Source: CBDCZY01 sp965224745
Lineage (GTDB): Bacteria; Pseudomonadota; Gammaproteobacteria; Methylococcales; Methylomonadaceae
NCBI GenBank assembly: GCA_965224745.1
Contig: CBDCZY010000003.1
Coordinates: forward strand, 434,001-498,000
Reading direction: 5' to 3'
DNA: 64,000 bases
Position numbers and translations under genes: made by a program. Positions 17,677-26,454 of this stretch are shown here, piece by piece. The notes beneath the pieces are model-generated. The model ran no database searches and was not told the DNA's origin. It was given only the letters and a program-made list of their open reading frames with translations. Within the stretch, counting starts at the first letter, position 1, and each line of letters opens with the position of its first letter.

Positions 17677-19796
17677 CCCATCTTCGTGACTTATATTTAC
17701 AATATCCTGTTATTTCAATAAGTTAAAATTTTCAATCTGTTTCAGTTGGCACTACAGATTTTTTTTATCGATAATTGTTTTACATTGACCAATGAGGTCG
17801 GGTTTAATATTCAAAGCTTCATAAATTTGTTTCTGACGTAGCTCCGCCTTCGTTGTTGTCCGCAGGTGAATCATTTTATGATCATCCGTTGGTAAGGTCA
17901 TGGTGATACGTTGCTGTGTCGACATGATGTTACGAATACTGTCCCAGCTTAAATGAATGCCCTGTTGCTTCAGTTGATAGCGCAGCGTATGCACCAGATG
18001 ATAAGCCAGCAAAGTAATGAACAAGTGGCCGGTGACACGGTCTTCTTTTTGGTGGTAAACCGGGCGCAAGCCCAGTTCAGTTTTCAAGCTTCGAAAGGTG
18101 GCTTCGATCTCGGTCAGCATGATGTAGGTTGTCCACAGTTGTTCTTCAGACCAGTCGGGGATATTGGTTCTGAGGCAATAGACACCACAGTGTTGATCGT
18201 TCTGTTTACTTTGAGGTTCACGTTGCCATTCAAGCCGGATGGCGTTTTTTTTCTCGTCATCGGTTATGACGTCAATGCGGTAGTCTTGCGAAACCCGCCG
18301 GTTTTTTTCGCGCAGTCGACCGATCCGTTCCAGTATTTTGCTGTATTTTTTGATCGTCCCTTTTTTGTTTAAGCCCGCATCAAGCTTGTTGAGTGCTTCT
18401 TCCATGCGAACATGGAAGCGGTTTCGGATAGCCTGCTCTTTTTTTTGTTTTTGTTCGGAGTGACAATAGAGCCGGGTTTCGTGGGTGTCTTGATCTGTTT
18501 CGCGATAAACACACACCTGACTGTGTTCGGTTTCTCTCACCATCACAGCATCGTCCTGATCGGTGGGATTGATCACGGATCGCTCTCGACTGACCACCAG
18601 ATAATGATAGCCCTGCTCGATTAACCAGGCGATGTTGTCGGCACTGGCAATACCGGCATCCATGATGATCACAGGTTTTGTGACCTGCGGTAATGGCTGT
18701 ATTTTTTGTAGTTCATCCAGCATTAACTCCAAGGTGCCCGGCTCACTGGCATTACCCGGGAAAACCTGACTGCTCAGAGGAAATCCCTCACCATCCAACA
18801 CCAGTCCCAGCGTCACCAAGGGACAATCACTGCGTTTTTCTTTGGAACGACCGAACTGGGCTTTGGGGTTTTGGTGACACTGCCCTTCAAAATAGGTATT
18901 GGTCAAATCGTATAGCACAATACTACGGTTCAATTCGAATAAGGTTTGCTCTTGCTCGGACAGAAACGTTTCCAGTGCCGTCTGGTGTTTGAGCAATTTA
19001 TCGCTGATCGTATAAAGCCGTGTCAGGCTGGTATGGCCATAGTCATGGTCAAGCAGTTCTCCCAACGCTGAGCGTGATTGTAGCCAATCATGGGTGTGCA
19101 ATTCACTGCCCGGTGAAACCACACGGCCGATAATGTTACCGATGGCCGCAGCGAGTTCGACTTTATTAAAACCCAGTGCGGTGAGCTTCTGATCCAGTTG
19201 TAGTTGCATAACCGCATGCCACGCCAGCGTTTCAACACCGATACTGCGGGCTTGAAGGGTTTCGACATGATTGATATCAACCGTGTGATAATCGGGTTCT
19301 GGACTGGCAGCATCCACCGGTTGGGCCAGCTTAGCGATGATAAGCGCACTGTAACGCTGGGCTGAGGCTTCCAGGCATTGCGTTAACTCATCGGCTACAT
19401 GAAACAATTCTTGCTGATGAGGCTCACAGCCTTGTAACAATTGTTCAATCCTGGCTGTCAGCAAGGGCCAGTGCTCTGGATCAATGGCGAAGTCTTTGCC
19501 TAGATTCAGTAAGGTGCGTTGCTTTACTTTACTTTCCTTCCCACGCGAACGGATTCAACGATCCGATAGGTGAAGTAGGCCCCGCCATTATCCAGGGATT
19601 TCGTTTTGGTTTTTCGAATATACATGTCCCTAGCATTAATGAAAAACCGGGGAAAATCAAGGGTCAAAAAGACGAAAATGGCACTACCGAGCGGATCTGA
19701 AAAAAACACCGTTGAAAGGTAAGGTTTTTTTTCATGGAATCATTCGATGAAAACAAAATATCAATAACTTAGCGATGTCAAAGTCACGAAGATGGG
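17677..19796 (-). mobile_element. IS1634-like insertion sequence in the cap gene
   Basis: The 2120-bp element has perfect 16-bp terminal inverted repeats CCCATCTTCGTGACTT and a 4-bp target duplication TTAG (17673-17676 and 19797-19800). Its transposase is on the minus strand and has an N-terminal frameshift. Confidence 0.92.
17752..19625 (-). pseudogene. IS1634 family transposase, frameshifted
   Basis: A DDE transposase of the IS1634 family. The main frame (17752-19464 and upstream) contains VLYDLTNTYFEG (first D), IIMDAGIAS (second D) and EIEATFRSLKTELGLRP (E). The expected N-terminus (MYIRKTKTKSLDNGG, VRVGRKVKQRTLL) is present but begins in another frame. Near 19525-19536 the minus strand reads GTAAAGTAAAG; removing one TAAAG copy restores the reading frame. 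So a 5-bp tandem duplication probably disabled this copy; a shorter protein from an internal start would lack the N-terminal domain. Confidence 0.85.
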
Positions 19797-20680
19797 TTAG
19801 GGTATGCGATGCAATTGTTACACGAAAATCCAGTCCCTGAACGATCAGCAATTAATGATGCACTCAGCGGCTTGCAGGCACCGCTACAGACCATATCTAC
19901 ATCCGGTTTAGCTGACCAGGTCGAACAAATCAAATTTACCCCTGAGTATCTAAATACCGAAGAGATGTCTAAATTATGGACAGCGGCGCAATCTAATTAC
20001 AGGCCAACGGCGGCTTATGAAGCGACTGTGGTTTTGATCGAGACTGAAGAGCCTGTGCGATCGCCCTTGCCAGTGCGTGAACGGACTGTCAATGTTATAC
20101 AGTTACAAAGGCCGAATATAGAAGAAGTCTCACCCGAACGTATAGAAGTCGGAGCAGTGTTAACGCTGCGAGGTCATAATTTAGCCGGTGAATCTACCCA
20201 ATTACGATTTGGTGAAACGCTAATCAGTCCGGATTCAGTAACCAACCAGCAAATCACCTTAACCCTGCCAGCATCGCTTACTGCTGGTATTCAAGGCATT
20301 CAAGTAGTGCACGAACTTAACATAGGCATTCCACCAACACCTCATCGTGGCACCGAATCCAATGTTGCTCCGTTTGTGTTATTGCCAAGAATTGAAACTG
20401 CGCTACTACCTGATGTTGCACTAGGCAACACGTTAACACTTGATGTGGCACCACCGGTAATGCGTAGCCAGCGAGCATCTATCATGCTCGGCGAGCAAGA
20501 AATCAAGATTCCTCCACGACCGGACACCGATCCTCTAACCACAACACAGCTTAATTTCCCAATTCCGGCTGAGTTCCCGACGGGTGACTTTCTGTTACGC
20601 CTGCGCATTGATGGTGCAGAAAGTAGAATAACTGTTGACGAAAATACTGGCGAGTACAACGGTCCTACGGTGACGATCAC

Positions 20681-22660
20681 ATGAATAAAACGGATCAAGA
20701 CGTCTGGCTGGAACAAAATCAGTGCTACCTGATGACGGCAGTTGATGAAGTACACACTCAATTGCAAGTACATTACGAACAGTCACTCGCTGAAAGCACG
20801 GAAAGCCAACCGATAACCCCTCAAGATAAACAACAGAACACTTTTCAAGACCTGTTGCCACCACCAGCGTTGGAAACGCTTTGCCAGGTTTTTGGATTAT
20901 CCAGCTTCGAACGAACCGTTCTGCTTTTGTGTGTAGGTACCGAACTGGATTCAGGTTTTGCCGATCTGATAACTACAGTGCAAGGTAATACCAACCGAAC
21001 TGCTCCTGTATTTAATCTTGCGCTTTCAATCTCCCCAGAAGCACATTGGAGTGCTTTAGCACCCACCTCACCTTTGCGACATTGGCGACTTATTGAACTG
21101 GGTTCGGGGTCTCATTTAACTAACAGTCCGTTGCAAATCGACGAGCGAATATTACATTATCTCACTGGCGTTTCATATTTGGATACTCGTCTACAAGGAA
21201 TGATAAGACCTGTTCAGAAATCTCAACAATTAATTGAATCGCATAGTCAGTTGGCTGAACAGATGGCAACACTGTGGTTGGAATCGGATAGAACATCATC
21301 GAGTGCAATCATTCAGCTTACAGGCGAACAACAGTCAAGTAAGCAAGCTATCGCAGCCAGCGCCTGTGCAACTATGGGTTTACAGCTCCATGTTATACAC
21401 GGTGAAGATATTCCTGTTAATTCTACCGAACGTGAAGCCCTGTCCCGACTATGGGAACGTGAAGCAGTGCTCAGTGAAAGTGCATTGCTGGTGGAATGCG
21501 AGATGGTAGGAAAGCAACATGTGGTCAACTCATTTTTAGAAAATACCCACAGCATACTCATTATCAGCACACGCGAACCACTACCCTTGCGAGAGCGCAC
21601 GTCGCTTAGTTTAGAAGTGCCAAAATCCAGTACCCAGGAACAACTGACTTTATGGCATCAGGCACTAGGGTCAAAGGCAAAAAAACTCAACGGCCAACTG
21701 CAACACGTAGCTTGGCAGTTTCAAATGGATGCACAAGGCGTCAACGCAGCGAGTGCTCAACTATTAAATACAGATCCTTCTATAGAGGCTGAAGAACTTG
21801 GCGAAAAACTTTGGGATGTTTGTCGAATACAAGCAAGACAACGCTTGGATGAACTCGCCCAACGCATTGAACCCTTAGCACAGTGGGAAGATATTGTATT
21901 GCCAGAAGCACAGTTAAGTACACTTCGTGAAATTGCCATGCATGTGCGCCAGCGCGCCAAAGTTTACGAAAGCTGGGGGTTTGCCAGTAAAGGTTCCCGA
22001 GGATTAGGTATCAGTGCTTTATTTGCCGGCCCTAGCGGTACTGGTAAAACCATGGCTGCAGAAGTGCTAGCTAATGAACTGAAACTCGATCTCTATCGGA
22101 TAGACCTTAGTCAAATTGTCAACAAATACATCGGTGAGACCGAAAAGAACCTGCGAAAGGTATTTGATGCTGCTGAAAAAAGTGGCGCGATATTGTTATT
22201 TGACGAAGCCGATGCCTTGTTCGGTAAACGCAGCGATGTCAAAGACAGTCACGATCGTTACTCCAATATTGAATGCAGCTATCTGTTGCAACGTATGGAA
22301 GCGTATAGTGGATTTTCCTTACTCGCCACCAACATGAAACAGTCATTGGATCAGGCCTTTTTACGTCGAATTCGGTTTGTGGTGCAATTTCCTTTTCCAG
22401 GCGCAGAACAACGGGCAGAAATATGGCGACGAATATTTCCCAGTCAAACACCGACTGAAGGCTTGGATATTCGAACGCTATCCAAGCTAGACATAGCGGG
22501 GGGCAATATTCGTAATATTGCCATGAATGCCGCATTTTTGGCAGCAGAAGCAGGAGAGTCAGTAGTGATGTCACATGTGGAACATGCAGCGAGGGGGGAA
22601 TATATGAAATTGGAAAAGCAGGGAGTAGCTATCAGCGGTCAGCTGACAGCCAAAAGCTGA
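20681..22660 (+). CDS. eCIS AAA+ ATPase (Pvc15/Afp15-like)
   Basis: A 659-aa ATPase found in almost every eCIS locus and thought to remodel or load effectors or assembly intermediates. The N-terminal ~430 residues form a helical, degenerate ATPase-like region. The C-terminal AAA domain has Walker A GPSGTGKT (about 450), the pore/DLSQIVNKYIGETEKNL region, Walker B ILLFDEADALFG (about 503) and the arginine region FLRRIRFVVQFPFP. Its ATG overlaps the cap gene stop (ATGA), so it is co-translated. It appears intact. Confidence 0.93.
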   Translation: MNKTDQDVWLEQNQCYLMTAVDEVHTQLQVHYEQSLAESTESQPITPQDKQQNTFQDLLPPPALETLCQVFGLSSFERTVLLLCVGTELDSGFADLITTVQGNTNRTAPVFNLALSISPEAHWSALAPTSPLRHWRLIELGSGSHLTNSPLQIDERILHYLTGVSYLDTRLQGMIRPVQKSQQLIESHSQLAEQMATLWLESDRTSSSAIIQLTGEQQSSKQAIAASACATMGLQLHVIHGEDIPVNSTEREALSRLWEREAVLSESALLVECEMVGKQHVVNSFLENTHSILIISTREPLPLRERTSLSLEVPKSSTQEQLTLWHQALGSKAKKLNGQLQHVAWQFQMDAQGVNAASAQLLNTDPSIEAEELGEKLWDVCRIQARQRLDELAQRIEPLAQWEDIVLPEAQLSTLREIAMHVRQRAKVYESWGFASKGSRGLGISALFAGPSGTGKTMAAEVLANELKLDLYRIDLSQIVNKYIGETEKNLRKVFDAAEKSGAILLFDEADALFGKRSDVKDSHDRYSNIECSYLLQRMEAYSGFSLLATNMKQSLDQAFLRRIRFVVQFPFPGAEQRAEIWRRIFPSQTPTEGLDIRTLSKLDIAGGNIRNIAMNAAFLAAEAGESVVMSHVEHAARGEYMKLEKQGVAISGQLTAKS

Positions 22661-22693
22661 GACCTGACTGCTGAAACCTGATACCTGACAGCT

Positions 22694-22942
22694 ATGCTAA
22701 ATCTCCACATCGACCAACTTACCCTTCACGGATTTGATCGCATCGACCGGCACCAACTAGGATCAGCCGTGCAAAGAGAACTGAGCCGGTTGATTCGTGA
22801 GCAAGGATTGCCATCATCCATGAATCAAACCCATACGATTGGGAGTTTGAATGCGGGTGAGTTCAAAACTGGACAAAGCACGGGAGCTAACAACATTGGA
22901 ACACAAGTGGCACAGAAAATTTATCGAGGTATGGCGCGATGA
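22694..22942 (+). CDS. Small eCIS-associated protein
   Basis: An 82-aa protein of the kind found between the ATPase and DUF4157 genes in eCIS loci: it begins LHIDQLTLHGFDRIDRHQL, has a short helical segment (VQRELSRLIREQGL) and ends QVAQKIYRGMAR. Its function is unknown to me. The stop overlaps the next start (ATGA). The 33 bp before it contain CCTGA-type direct repeats. Confidence 0.6.
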   Translation: MLNLHIDQLTLHGFDRIDRHQLGSAVQRELSRLIREQGLPSSMNQTHTIGSLNAGEFKTGQSTGANNIGTQVAQKIYRGMAR

Positions 22943-23237
22943 ATGCTAGAGCACAGAGTCAAGCGCAGTTATCGACTTCCTCGTTCACACCGGCGTCCGT
23001 AAATCTCATTCAGCGTAAATGTGCTTGCGGCGGTTCGGCCGGTTTGAGTGGTGAGTGTGCCGAGTGCCAGAAAGAAAAACTGCTTGGTGAGAATGCTCAG
23101 CTCGTGCAGCCTAAGTTAAAAATCAGTAATCCCAATGACAAGTATGAGCAGGAAGCGGATCGGGTGGCGGATTGTAATGGTCTAATAATCTTGGAAGGAT
23201 TTATAGCTTATAATCCAACCCAAAATTAGGATAAAAA

Positions 23238-23561
23238 ATGACCGAAATAACCACAGTAAAACCTAAAACAACCTTCACCACAGAACAGCGTCTAGACTAC
23301 GCTAAACTCATGGTAAATGAAGGATATACCAATAAGCAGGTAATGGAAATATCAGGAGCAGGTGACTCTGCTGTGAGGCGATGGAAAAAGCAATATTTAG
23401 ATGAACTCAAAGGTAATACACCTCAGGATAAGCAAGCGTTAACCCCAGAACAACAGAAAATACAAAGCCTAGAGAAGCAATTATGGCGAGCTAAAAGGGA
23501 TAATGAAATACTAAAAAAGGCCACAGCCTTCTTTGTTCGAGACAACAACAATCTGAATTGA
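23238..23561 (+). CDS. IS3 OrfA
   Basis: The 107-aa OrfA has the IS3-type helix-turn-helix (EQRLDYAKLMVNEGYTNKQV, AVRRWKKQY) that binds the element ends, and a C-terminal leucine-zipper-like helix (KIQSLEKQLWRAKRDNEILK). It overlaps OrfB by four bases, so an OrfAB fusion or coupled translation is possible. The copy at 32274-32597 has the same protein sequence. Confidence 0.93.
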   Translation: MTEITTVKPKTTFTTEQRLDYAKLMVNEGYTNKQVMEISGAGDSAVRRWKKQYLDELKGNTPQDKQALTPEQQKIQSLEKQLWRAKRDNEILKKATAFFVRDNNNLN

Positions 23562-24409
23562 TTGTTGAAATAAAGAAGGCTTCTCCAGGCTATCAAACAA
23601 CAGAGCTTTGCACACTATTTAATATAGCTCTCAGTACACACTACTATCAGATTAATAATCAAATGAGCGATGAAGAACAAGAAACCATAGAACAAATTAA
23701 ATTGATAGCCATTGAAACTCAGCATACCTATGGTAAACGAAGGACTCAGGTTGAATTAGCTAACAGAGGGATTGAAATAGGCGTTTATAAAACAGCTTCA
23801 TTAATGAAAAAATCGAATGTCATTGCCATAAAACCTAAAAAGCGACACAGCTATCCAGCGGGAGAAGTCCACAAGAAAGCGGATCATTTACTTAAACGAC
23901 AGTTTAATCCCAGTACTGTTCATACGCACTGGGTAGGTGACATTACCTACATTAAAACCTATACAGGCTGGAGCTATTTAGCTTGTATACTTGATCTTGG
24001 GTCAAGAGAAATTATGGGCTGGGCATTATCAGAAGAACCCAATGCAGAGCTTGCAAAGTCAGCATTAGAACATGCGATTAATAAACACAAGCCAGATACT
24101 CAACAATTAATGTTTCATTCAGACCAAGGGGTTCAATATTCAGCCAATCTATTTGTTGATTATCTTCATGACTTGGATATAACACAAAGTATGAGCCGTC
24201 GAGCTAATTGCTGGGATAATGCTGTGATGGAGCGGTTTTTTAGGAATTTAAAAACAGAGAGGCTGAACTATTTGAGTTTTATTAATTACTCCTCTGTAGT
24301 CAGTGCTGTGACTAGCTATATTAGTTTCTATAACTATAAAAGGTTACATTCTGCTATTGATTATAAAACCCCTCATCAAAAAACCAAAGAAATGAAAAAA
24401 GCGGCTTAA
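23558..24409 (+). CDS. IS3 OrfB transposase
   Basis: The catalytic OrfB (283 aa) has an rve integrase core with the DDE triad visible at WVGDITYI, FHSDQGVQYS and NAVMERFFRNLK, preceded by the HTH_21-like domain (TYGKRRTQVELANRG). It starts at a TTG overlapping the OrfA stop, which is normal for IS3 members. The protein is complete, so this copy could still move. Confidence 0.93.
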   Translation: MIVEIKKASPGYQTTELCTLFNIALSTHYYQINNQMSDEEQETIEQIKLIAIETQHTYGKRRTQVELANRGIEIGVYKTASLMKKSNVIAIKPKKRHSYPAGEVHKKADHLLKRQFNPSTVHTHWVGDITYIKTYTGWSYLACILDLGSREIMGWALSEEPNAELAKSALEHAINKHKPDTQQLMFHSDQGVQYSANLFVDYLHDLDITQSMSRRANCWDNAVMERFFRNLKTERLNYLSFINYSSVVSAVTSYISFYNYKRLHSAIDYKTPHQKTKEMKKAA

Positions 24410-26335
24410 AATCCTTCCAAGAAAACTTGACCATTACAGATGAAGTGATGCGGATGCAGGAGCCGAAAGTTCAGCGGCAAGTTGGAGTGAAAGAGGATGA
24501 AGACGAGGAGACCATTCAAACTAAACCGGTTGCCAGTAATATTACGCCGTTAGTTCAAAGACAGGCAGACAGCGAAGATGAGGAGGAAGAGTTGCAACGC
24601 AAGAGATTGGCGCCTGACGAAACGATTCAACGGCGGGTAGATGAAGAAGAAACGATCCAGAAAAAAGGTGAAACAAGTAGAAATTTCTCAACCGTTACTA
24701 AAGGAGTAGAATCCAGCATAGAAAGTCTAAAAGGGAATAGCGGTTTGCCTCTGCCTGAAAACGTTAGAAGTTATATGGAACCGAGATTTGGCCATGATTT
24801 TTCGCGTGTGAGAATTCATATCGATAGGCAGGCTAATCAGACCACGAAAAATCTTCAAGCAAGTGCTTTTACACTTCGCAACCATATTGTATTTGGGCTT
24901 GGTAAGTTTGTACCCACTACATTTGATGGTCGATCTCTACTTGCCCACGAACTAGTACACACCCTTCAACAAGTTCGAGGTGACTCTATTATTCAGCGTT
25001 CATTTAACGACCCTGAGTTCCCAAGAGACACTTCTTTTAAAACCATTCCAAGTGTAATAAGTCCCCGTGCAGAATCTGGACTCAAAAAGCTTATGGACAT
25101 GAAACCGCAAGAAATAAAGGTTGCTTTGAATCGTATCAATGATACGGTTTTTCTAGGAGAACTGTCGCAGGCAGTGCCGTATCTGAAAGTTTCGTCAGCA
25201 TTAGAGCGACTTCGGTTGAGGAATATATCAGCTTCAGTGTGCCGCCGACGCAATGAACTTGGTGATTCACTTGTGTGTATGAAATCATCCGAGTTTAAAG
25301 CTCCGGAGACGCCGACTGATGATGATTTCAAACCAGGTACGGAAGAACAGAAAGAAATTGATAAAGCTGTCGAACAGGCTGCACTTACAGATGAAGAACG
25401 AAAATTGCTTGATAGTGAGTTTATAAACGAAGTTGAGAGTACCGAAAACTCAAAGGAGTTCAAAAAAGTGGTAAAAAAAGGTATCGGTAATCTAAAAGGT
25501 GAAGATCGTACTCGCCACGTTAAAGCGATTATGGAATTCGAACTTGCTGAAAAAGATTTGACTATTGAAAAATGGTTTGCAGGTTTACGTCCTGATACAA
25601 CGTTTTTAGGACGAGTTATCAAACCAAGTACAGCTAGAGTGAATGGTGAAAAATCTAAAGTTAGTGGTGTCCACAAAGAGCTAGCGGTGAAGCTAGCCCA
25701 GGCAGAGGAGCGTATTATCTCTGATTTCGGTTGCACCTCACCTAAGGAATGCGGTGATGCTATTGGTATCAAACGCATTGGAGGTGTACGTTTACCAAAG
25801 ATTGCAGATCGAGGATCATTACCTAGCTTGCATGTTTATGGTTTGGCTATCGACATAAACGGAAAAGAAAATCCTCGATTTAGCGGTGAATTCAATAACG
25901 ATGTTGTCGGACGTGCTACGAAATTAGTACAAGGACAGACACTCTCCTTGATACAGCGGGATAACAATAAACGCTCAGCTGAGGATATGTTTAATCTACT
26001 CGACAAAGCCTCGAACGCGCTAAAGGACTATTTTGTGCTAACTGAGACAGCTAACATGGAAAAACTCAATGACTTCGTCTCAAAAAATGGCGAAGGAAAA
26101 TCAGTCGACGATGTGCGCAAGCGTATCGAAAAGGACAAAGAGATTACAGCTAAGTCCAAAGTGTTGGGTGGAGTTGTTGCTGGTAAACGCAATATCTTCA
26201 ACTTGCCTAAGGACTTCGTGCTGGCGATGGTCGAGTCAGGCTTAAAATGGGGTGGCAATCTTAAAAATCCTGATGTTCACCACTTCGATTATAGAAAAGG
26301 GACGATTTCTCGGCGTTAAGGTGTGAAATAGATTA

Positions 26336-26425
26336 GTACATTGCATTCGATGCACCAAGCAAACAGTAAAGTAACAACAAACGATGAATATTTTACAATT
26401 AAATTTTAAATACGGATGCCTAAAG
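26336..26425. repeat. Intergenic repeat after effector 1 (degenerate copy)
   Basis: This segment (GATGCACCAAGCAAA, GTAACAACAAACGATG, AATATTTTAC) is a diverged copy of the repeat after effector 2 at 28314-28421. It lacks the clear right-hand inverted repeat. Confidence 0.6.
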
Positions 26426-26454
26426 CCCAAAAGTTTGTCGAGGAATGACGAGAG

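Larger units (their letters stand above)
17343..20684 (+). pseudogene. eCIS cap/terminator protein (Pvc16/DUF4255), split by an IS
   Basis: Pvc16-type proteins cap the sheath-tube end of the particle. The 5' part (17343-17676) encodes the DUF4255 N-terminal domain (ALAIAGVTAVLRDLIND, LYLVTPNTGWRN-like, LHYLLTAYGDEDLHAEILL) and the 3' part (from 19801) continues with GYAMQLLHENPV and an IPT/TIG-like C-domain. An IS1634-like element sits between them. Deleting 17677-19800 restores 405 codons in frame with EILL-GYAMQLL across the joint. As it stands the protein stops soon after entering the IS. It overlaps its upstream and downstream neighbours by four bases. Confidence 0.9.
23173..24438 (+). 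mobile_element. IS3 family element, copy 1
   Basis: The 1266-bp element starts TGTAATGGTC and ends GACCATTACA, with imperfect inverted repeats that share TCTTGGAAGGATTT. A 3-bp target duplication GAT (23170-23172, 24439-24441) flanks it, as usual for IS3. A same-length copy lies at 32209-35161. Confidence 0.95.
22939..26319 (+). pseudogene. eCIS effector 1: DUF4157 plus M15/VanY-like peptidase, split by IS3
   Basis: DUF4157 proteins are typical eCIS cargo. The N-terminus has a Cys cluster (KCACGG, GECAECQ), then acidic repeats and the DUF4157 core with HELVH (from about residue 247 of the restored protein). The C-terminus shows the M15 peptidase signature S-L-H-V-Y-G-L-A-I-D (540-549) and a late GLKWGG with HHFDY (about 691-695); these give two His and one Asp zinc ligands as in VanY-like D,D-carboxypeptidases and phage endopeptidases. 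An IS3 element occupies 23173-24438; removing it and one GAT restores 703 codons in frame. The domain reading is mine from motifs. Confidence 0.82.

Noticed and set aside
22640..22693. CCTGA/CTGACAGC direct repeats between ATPase and small gene
   Set aside because: Short, degenerate, no symmetry and no spacing that suggests a site. Noted only as simple-sequence drift.
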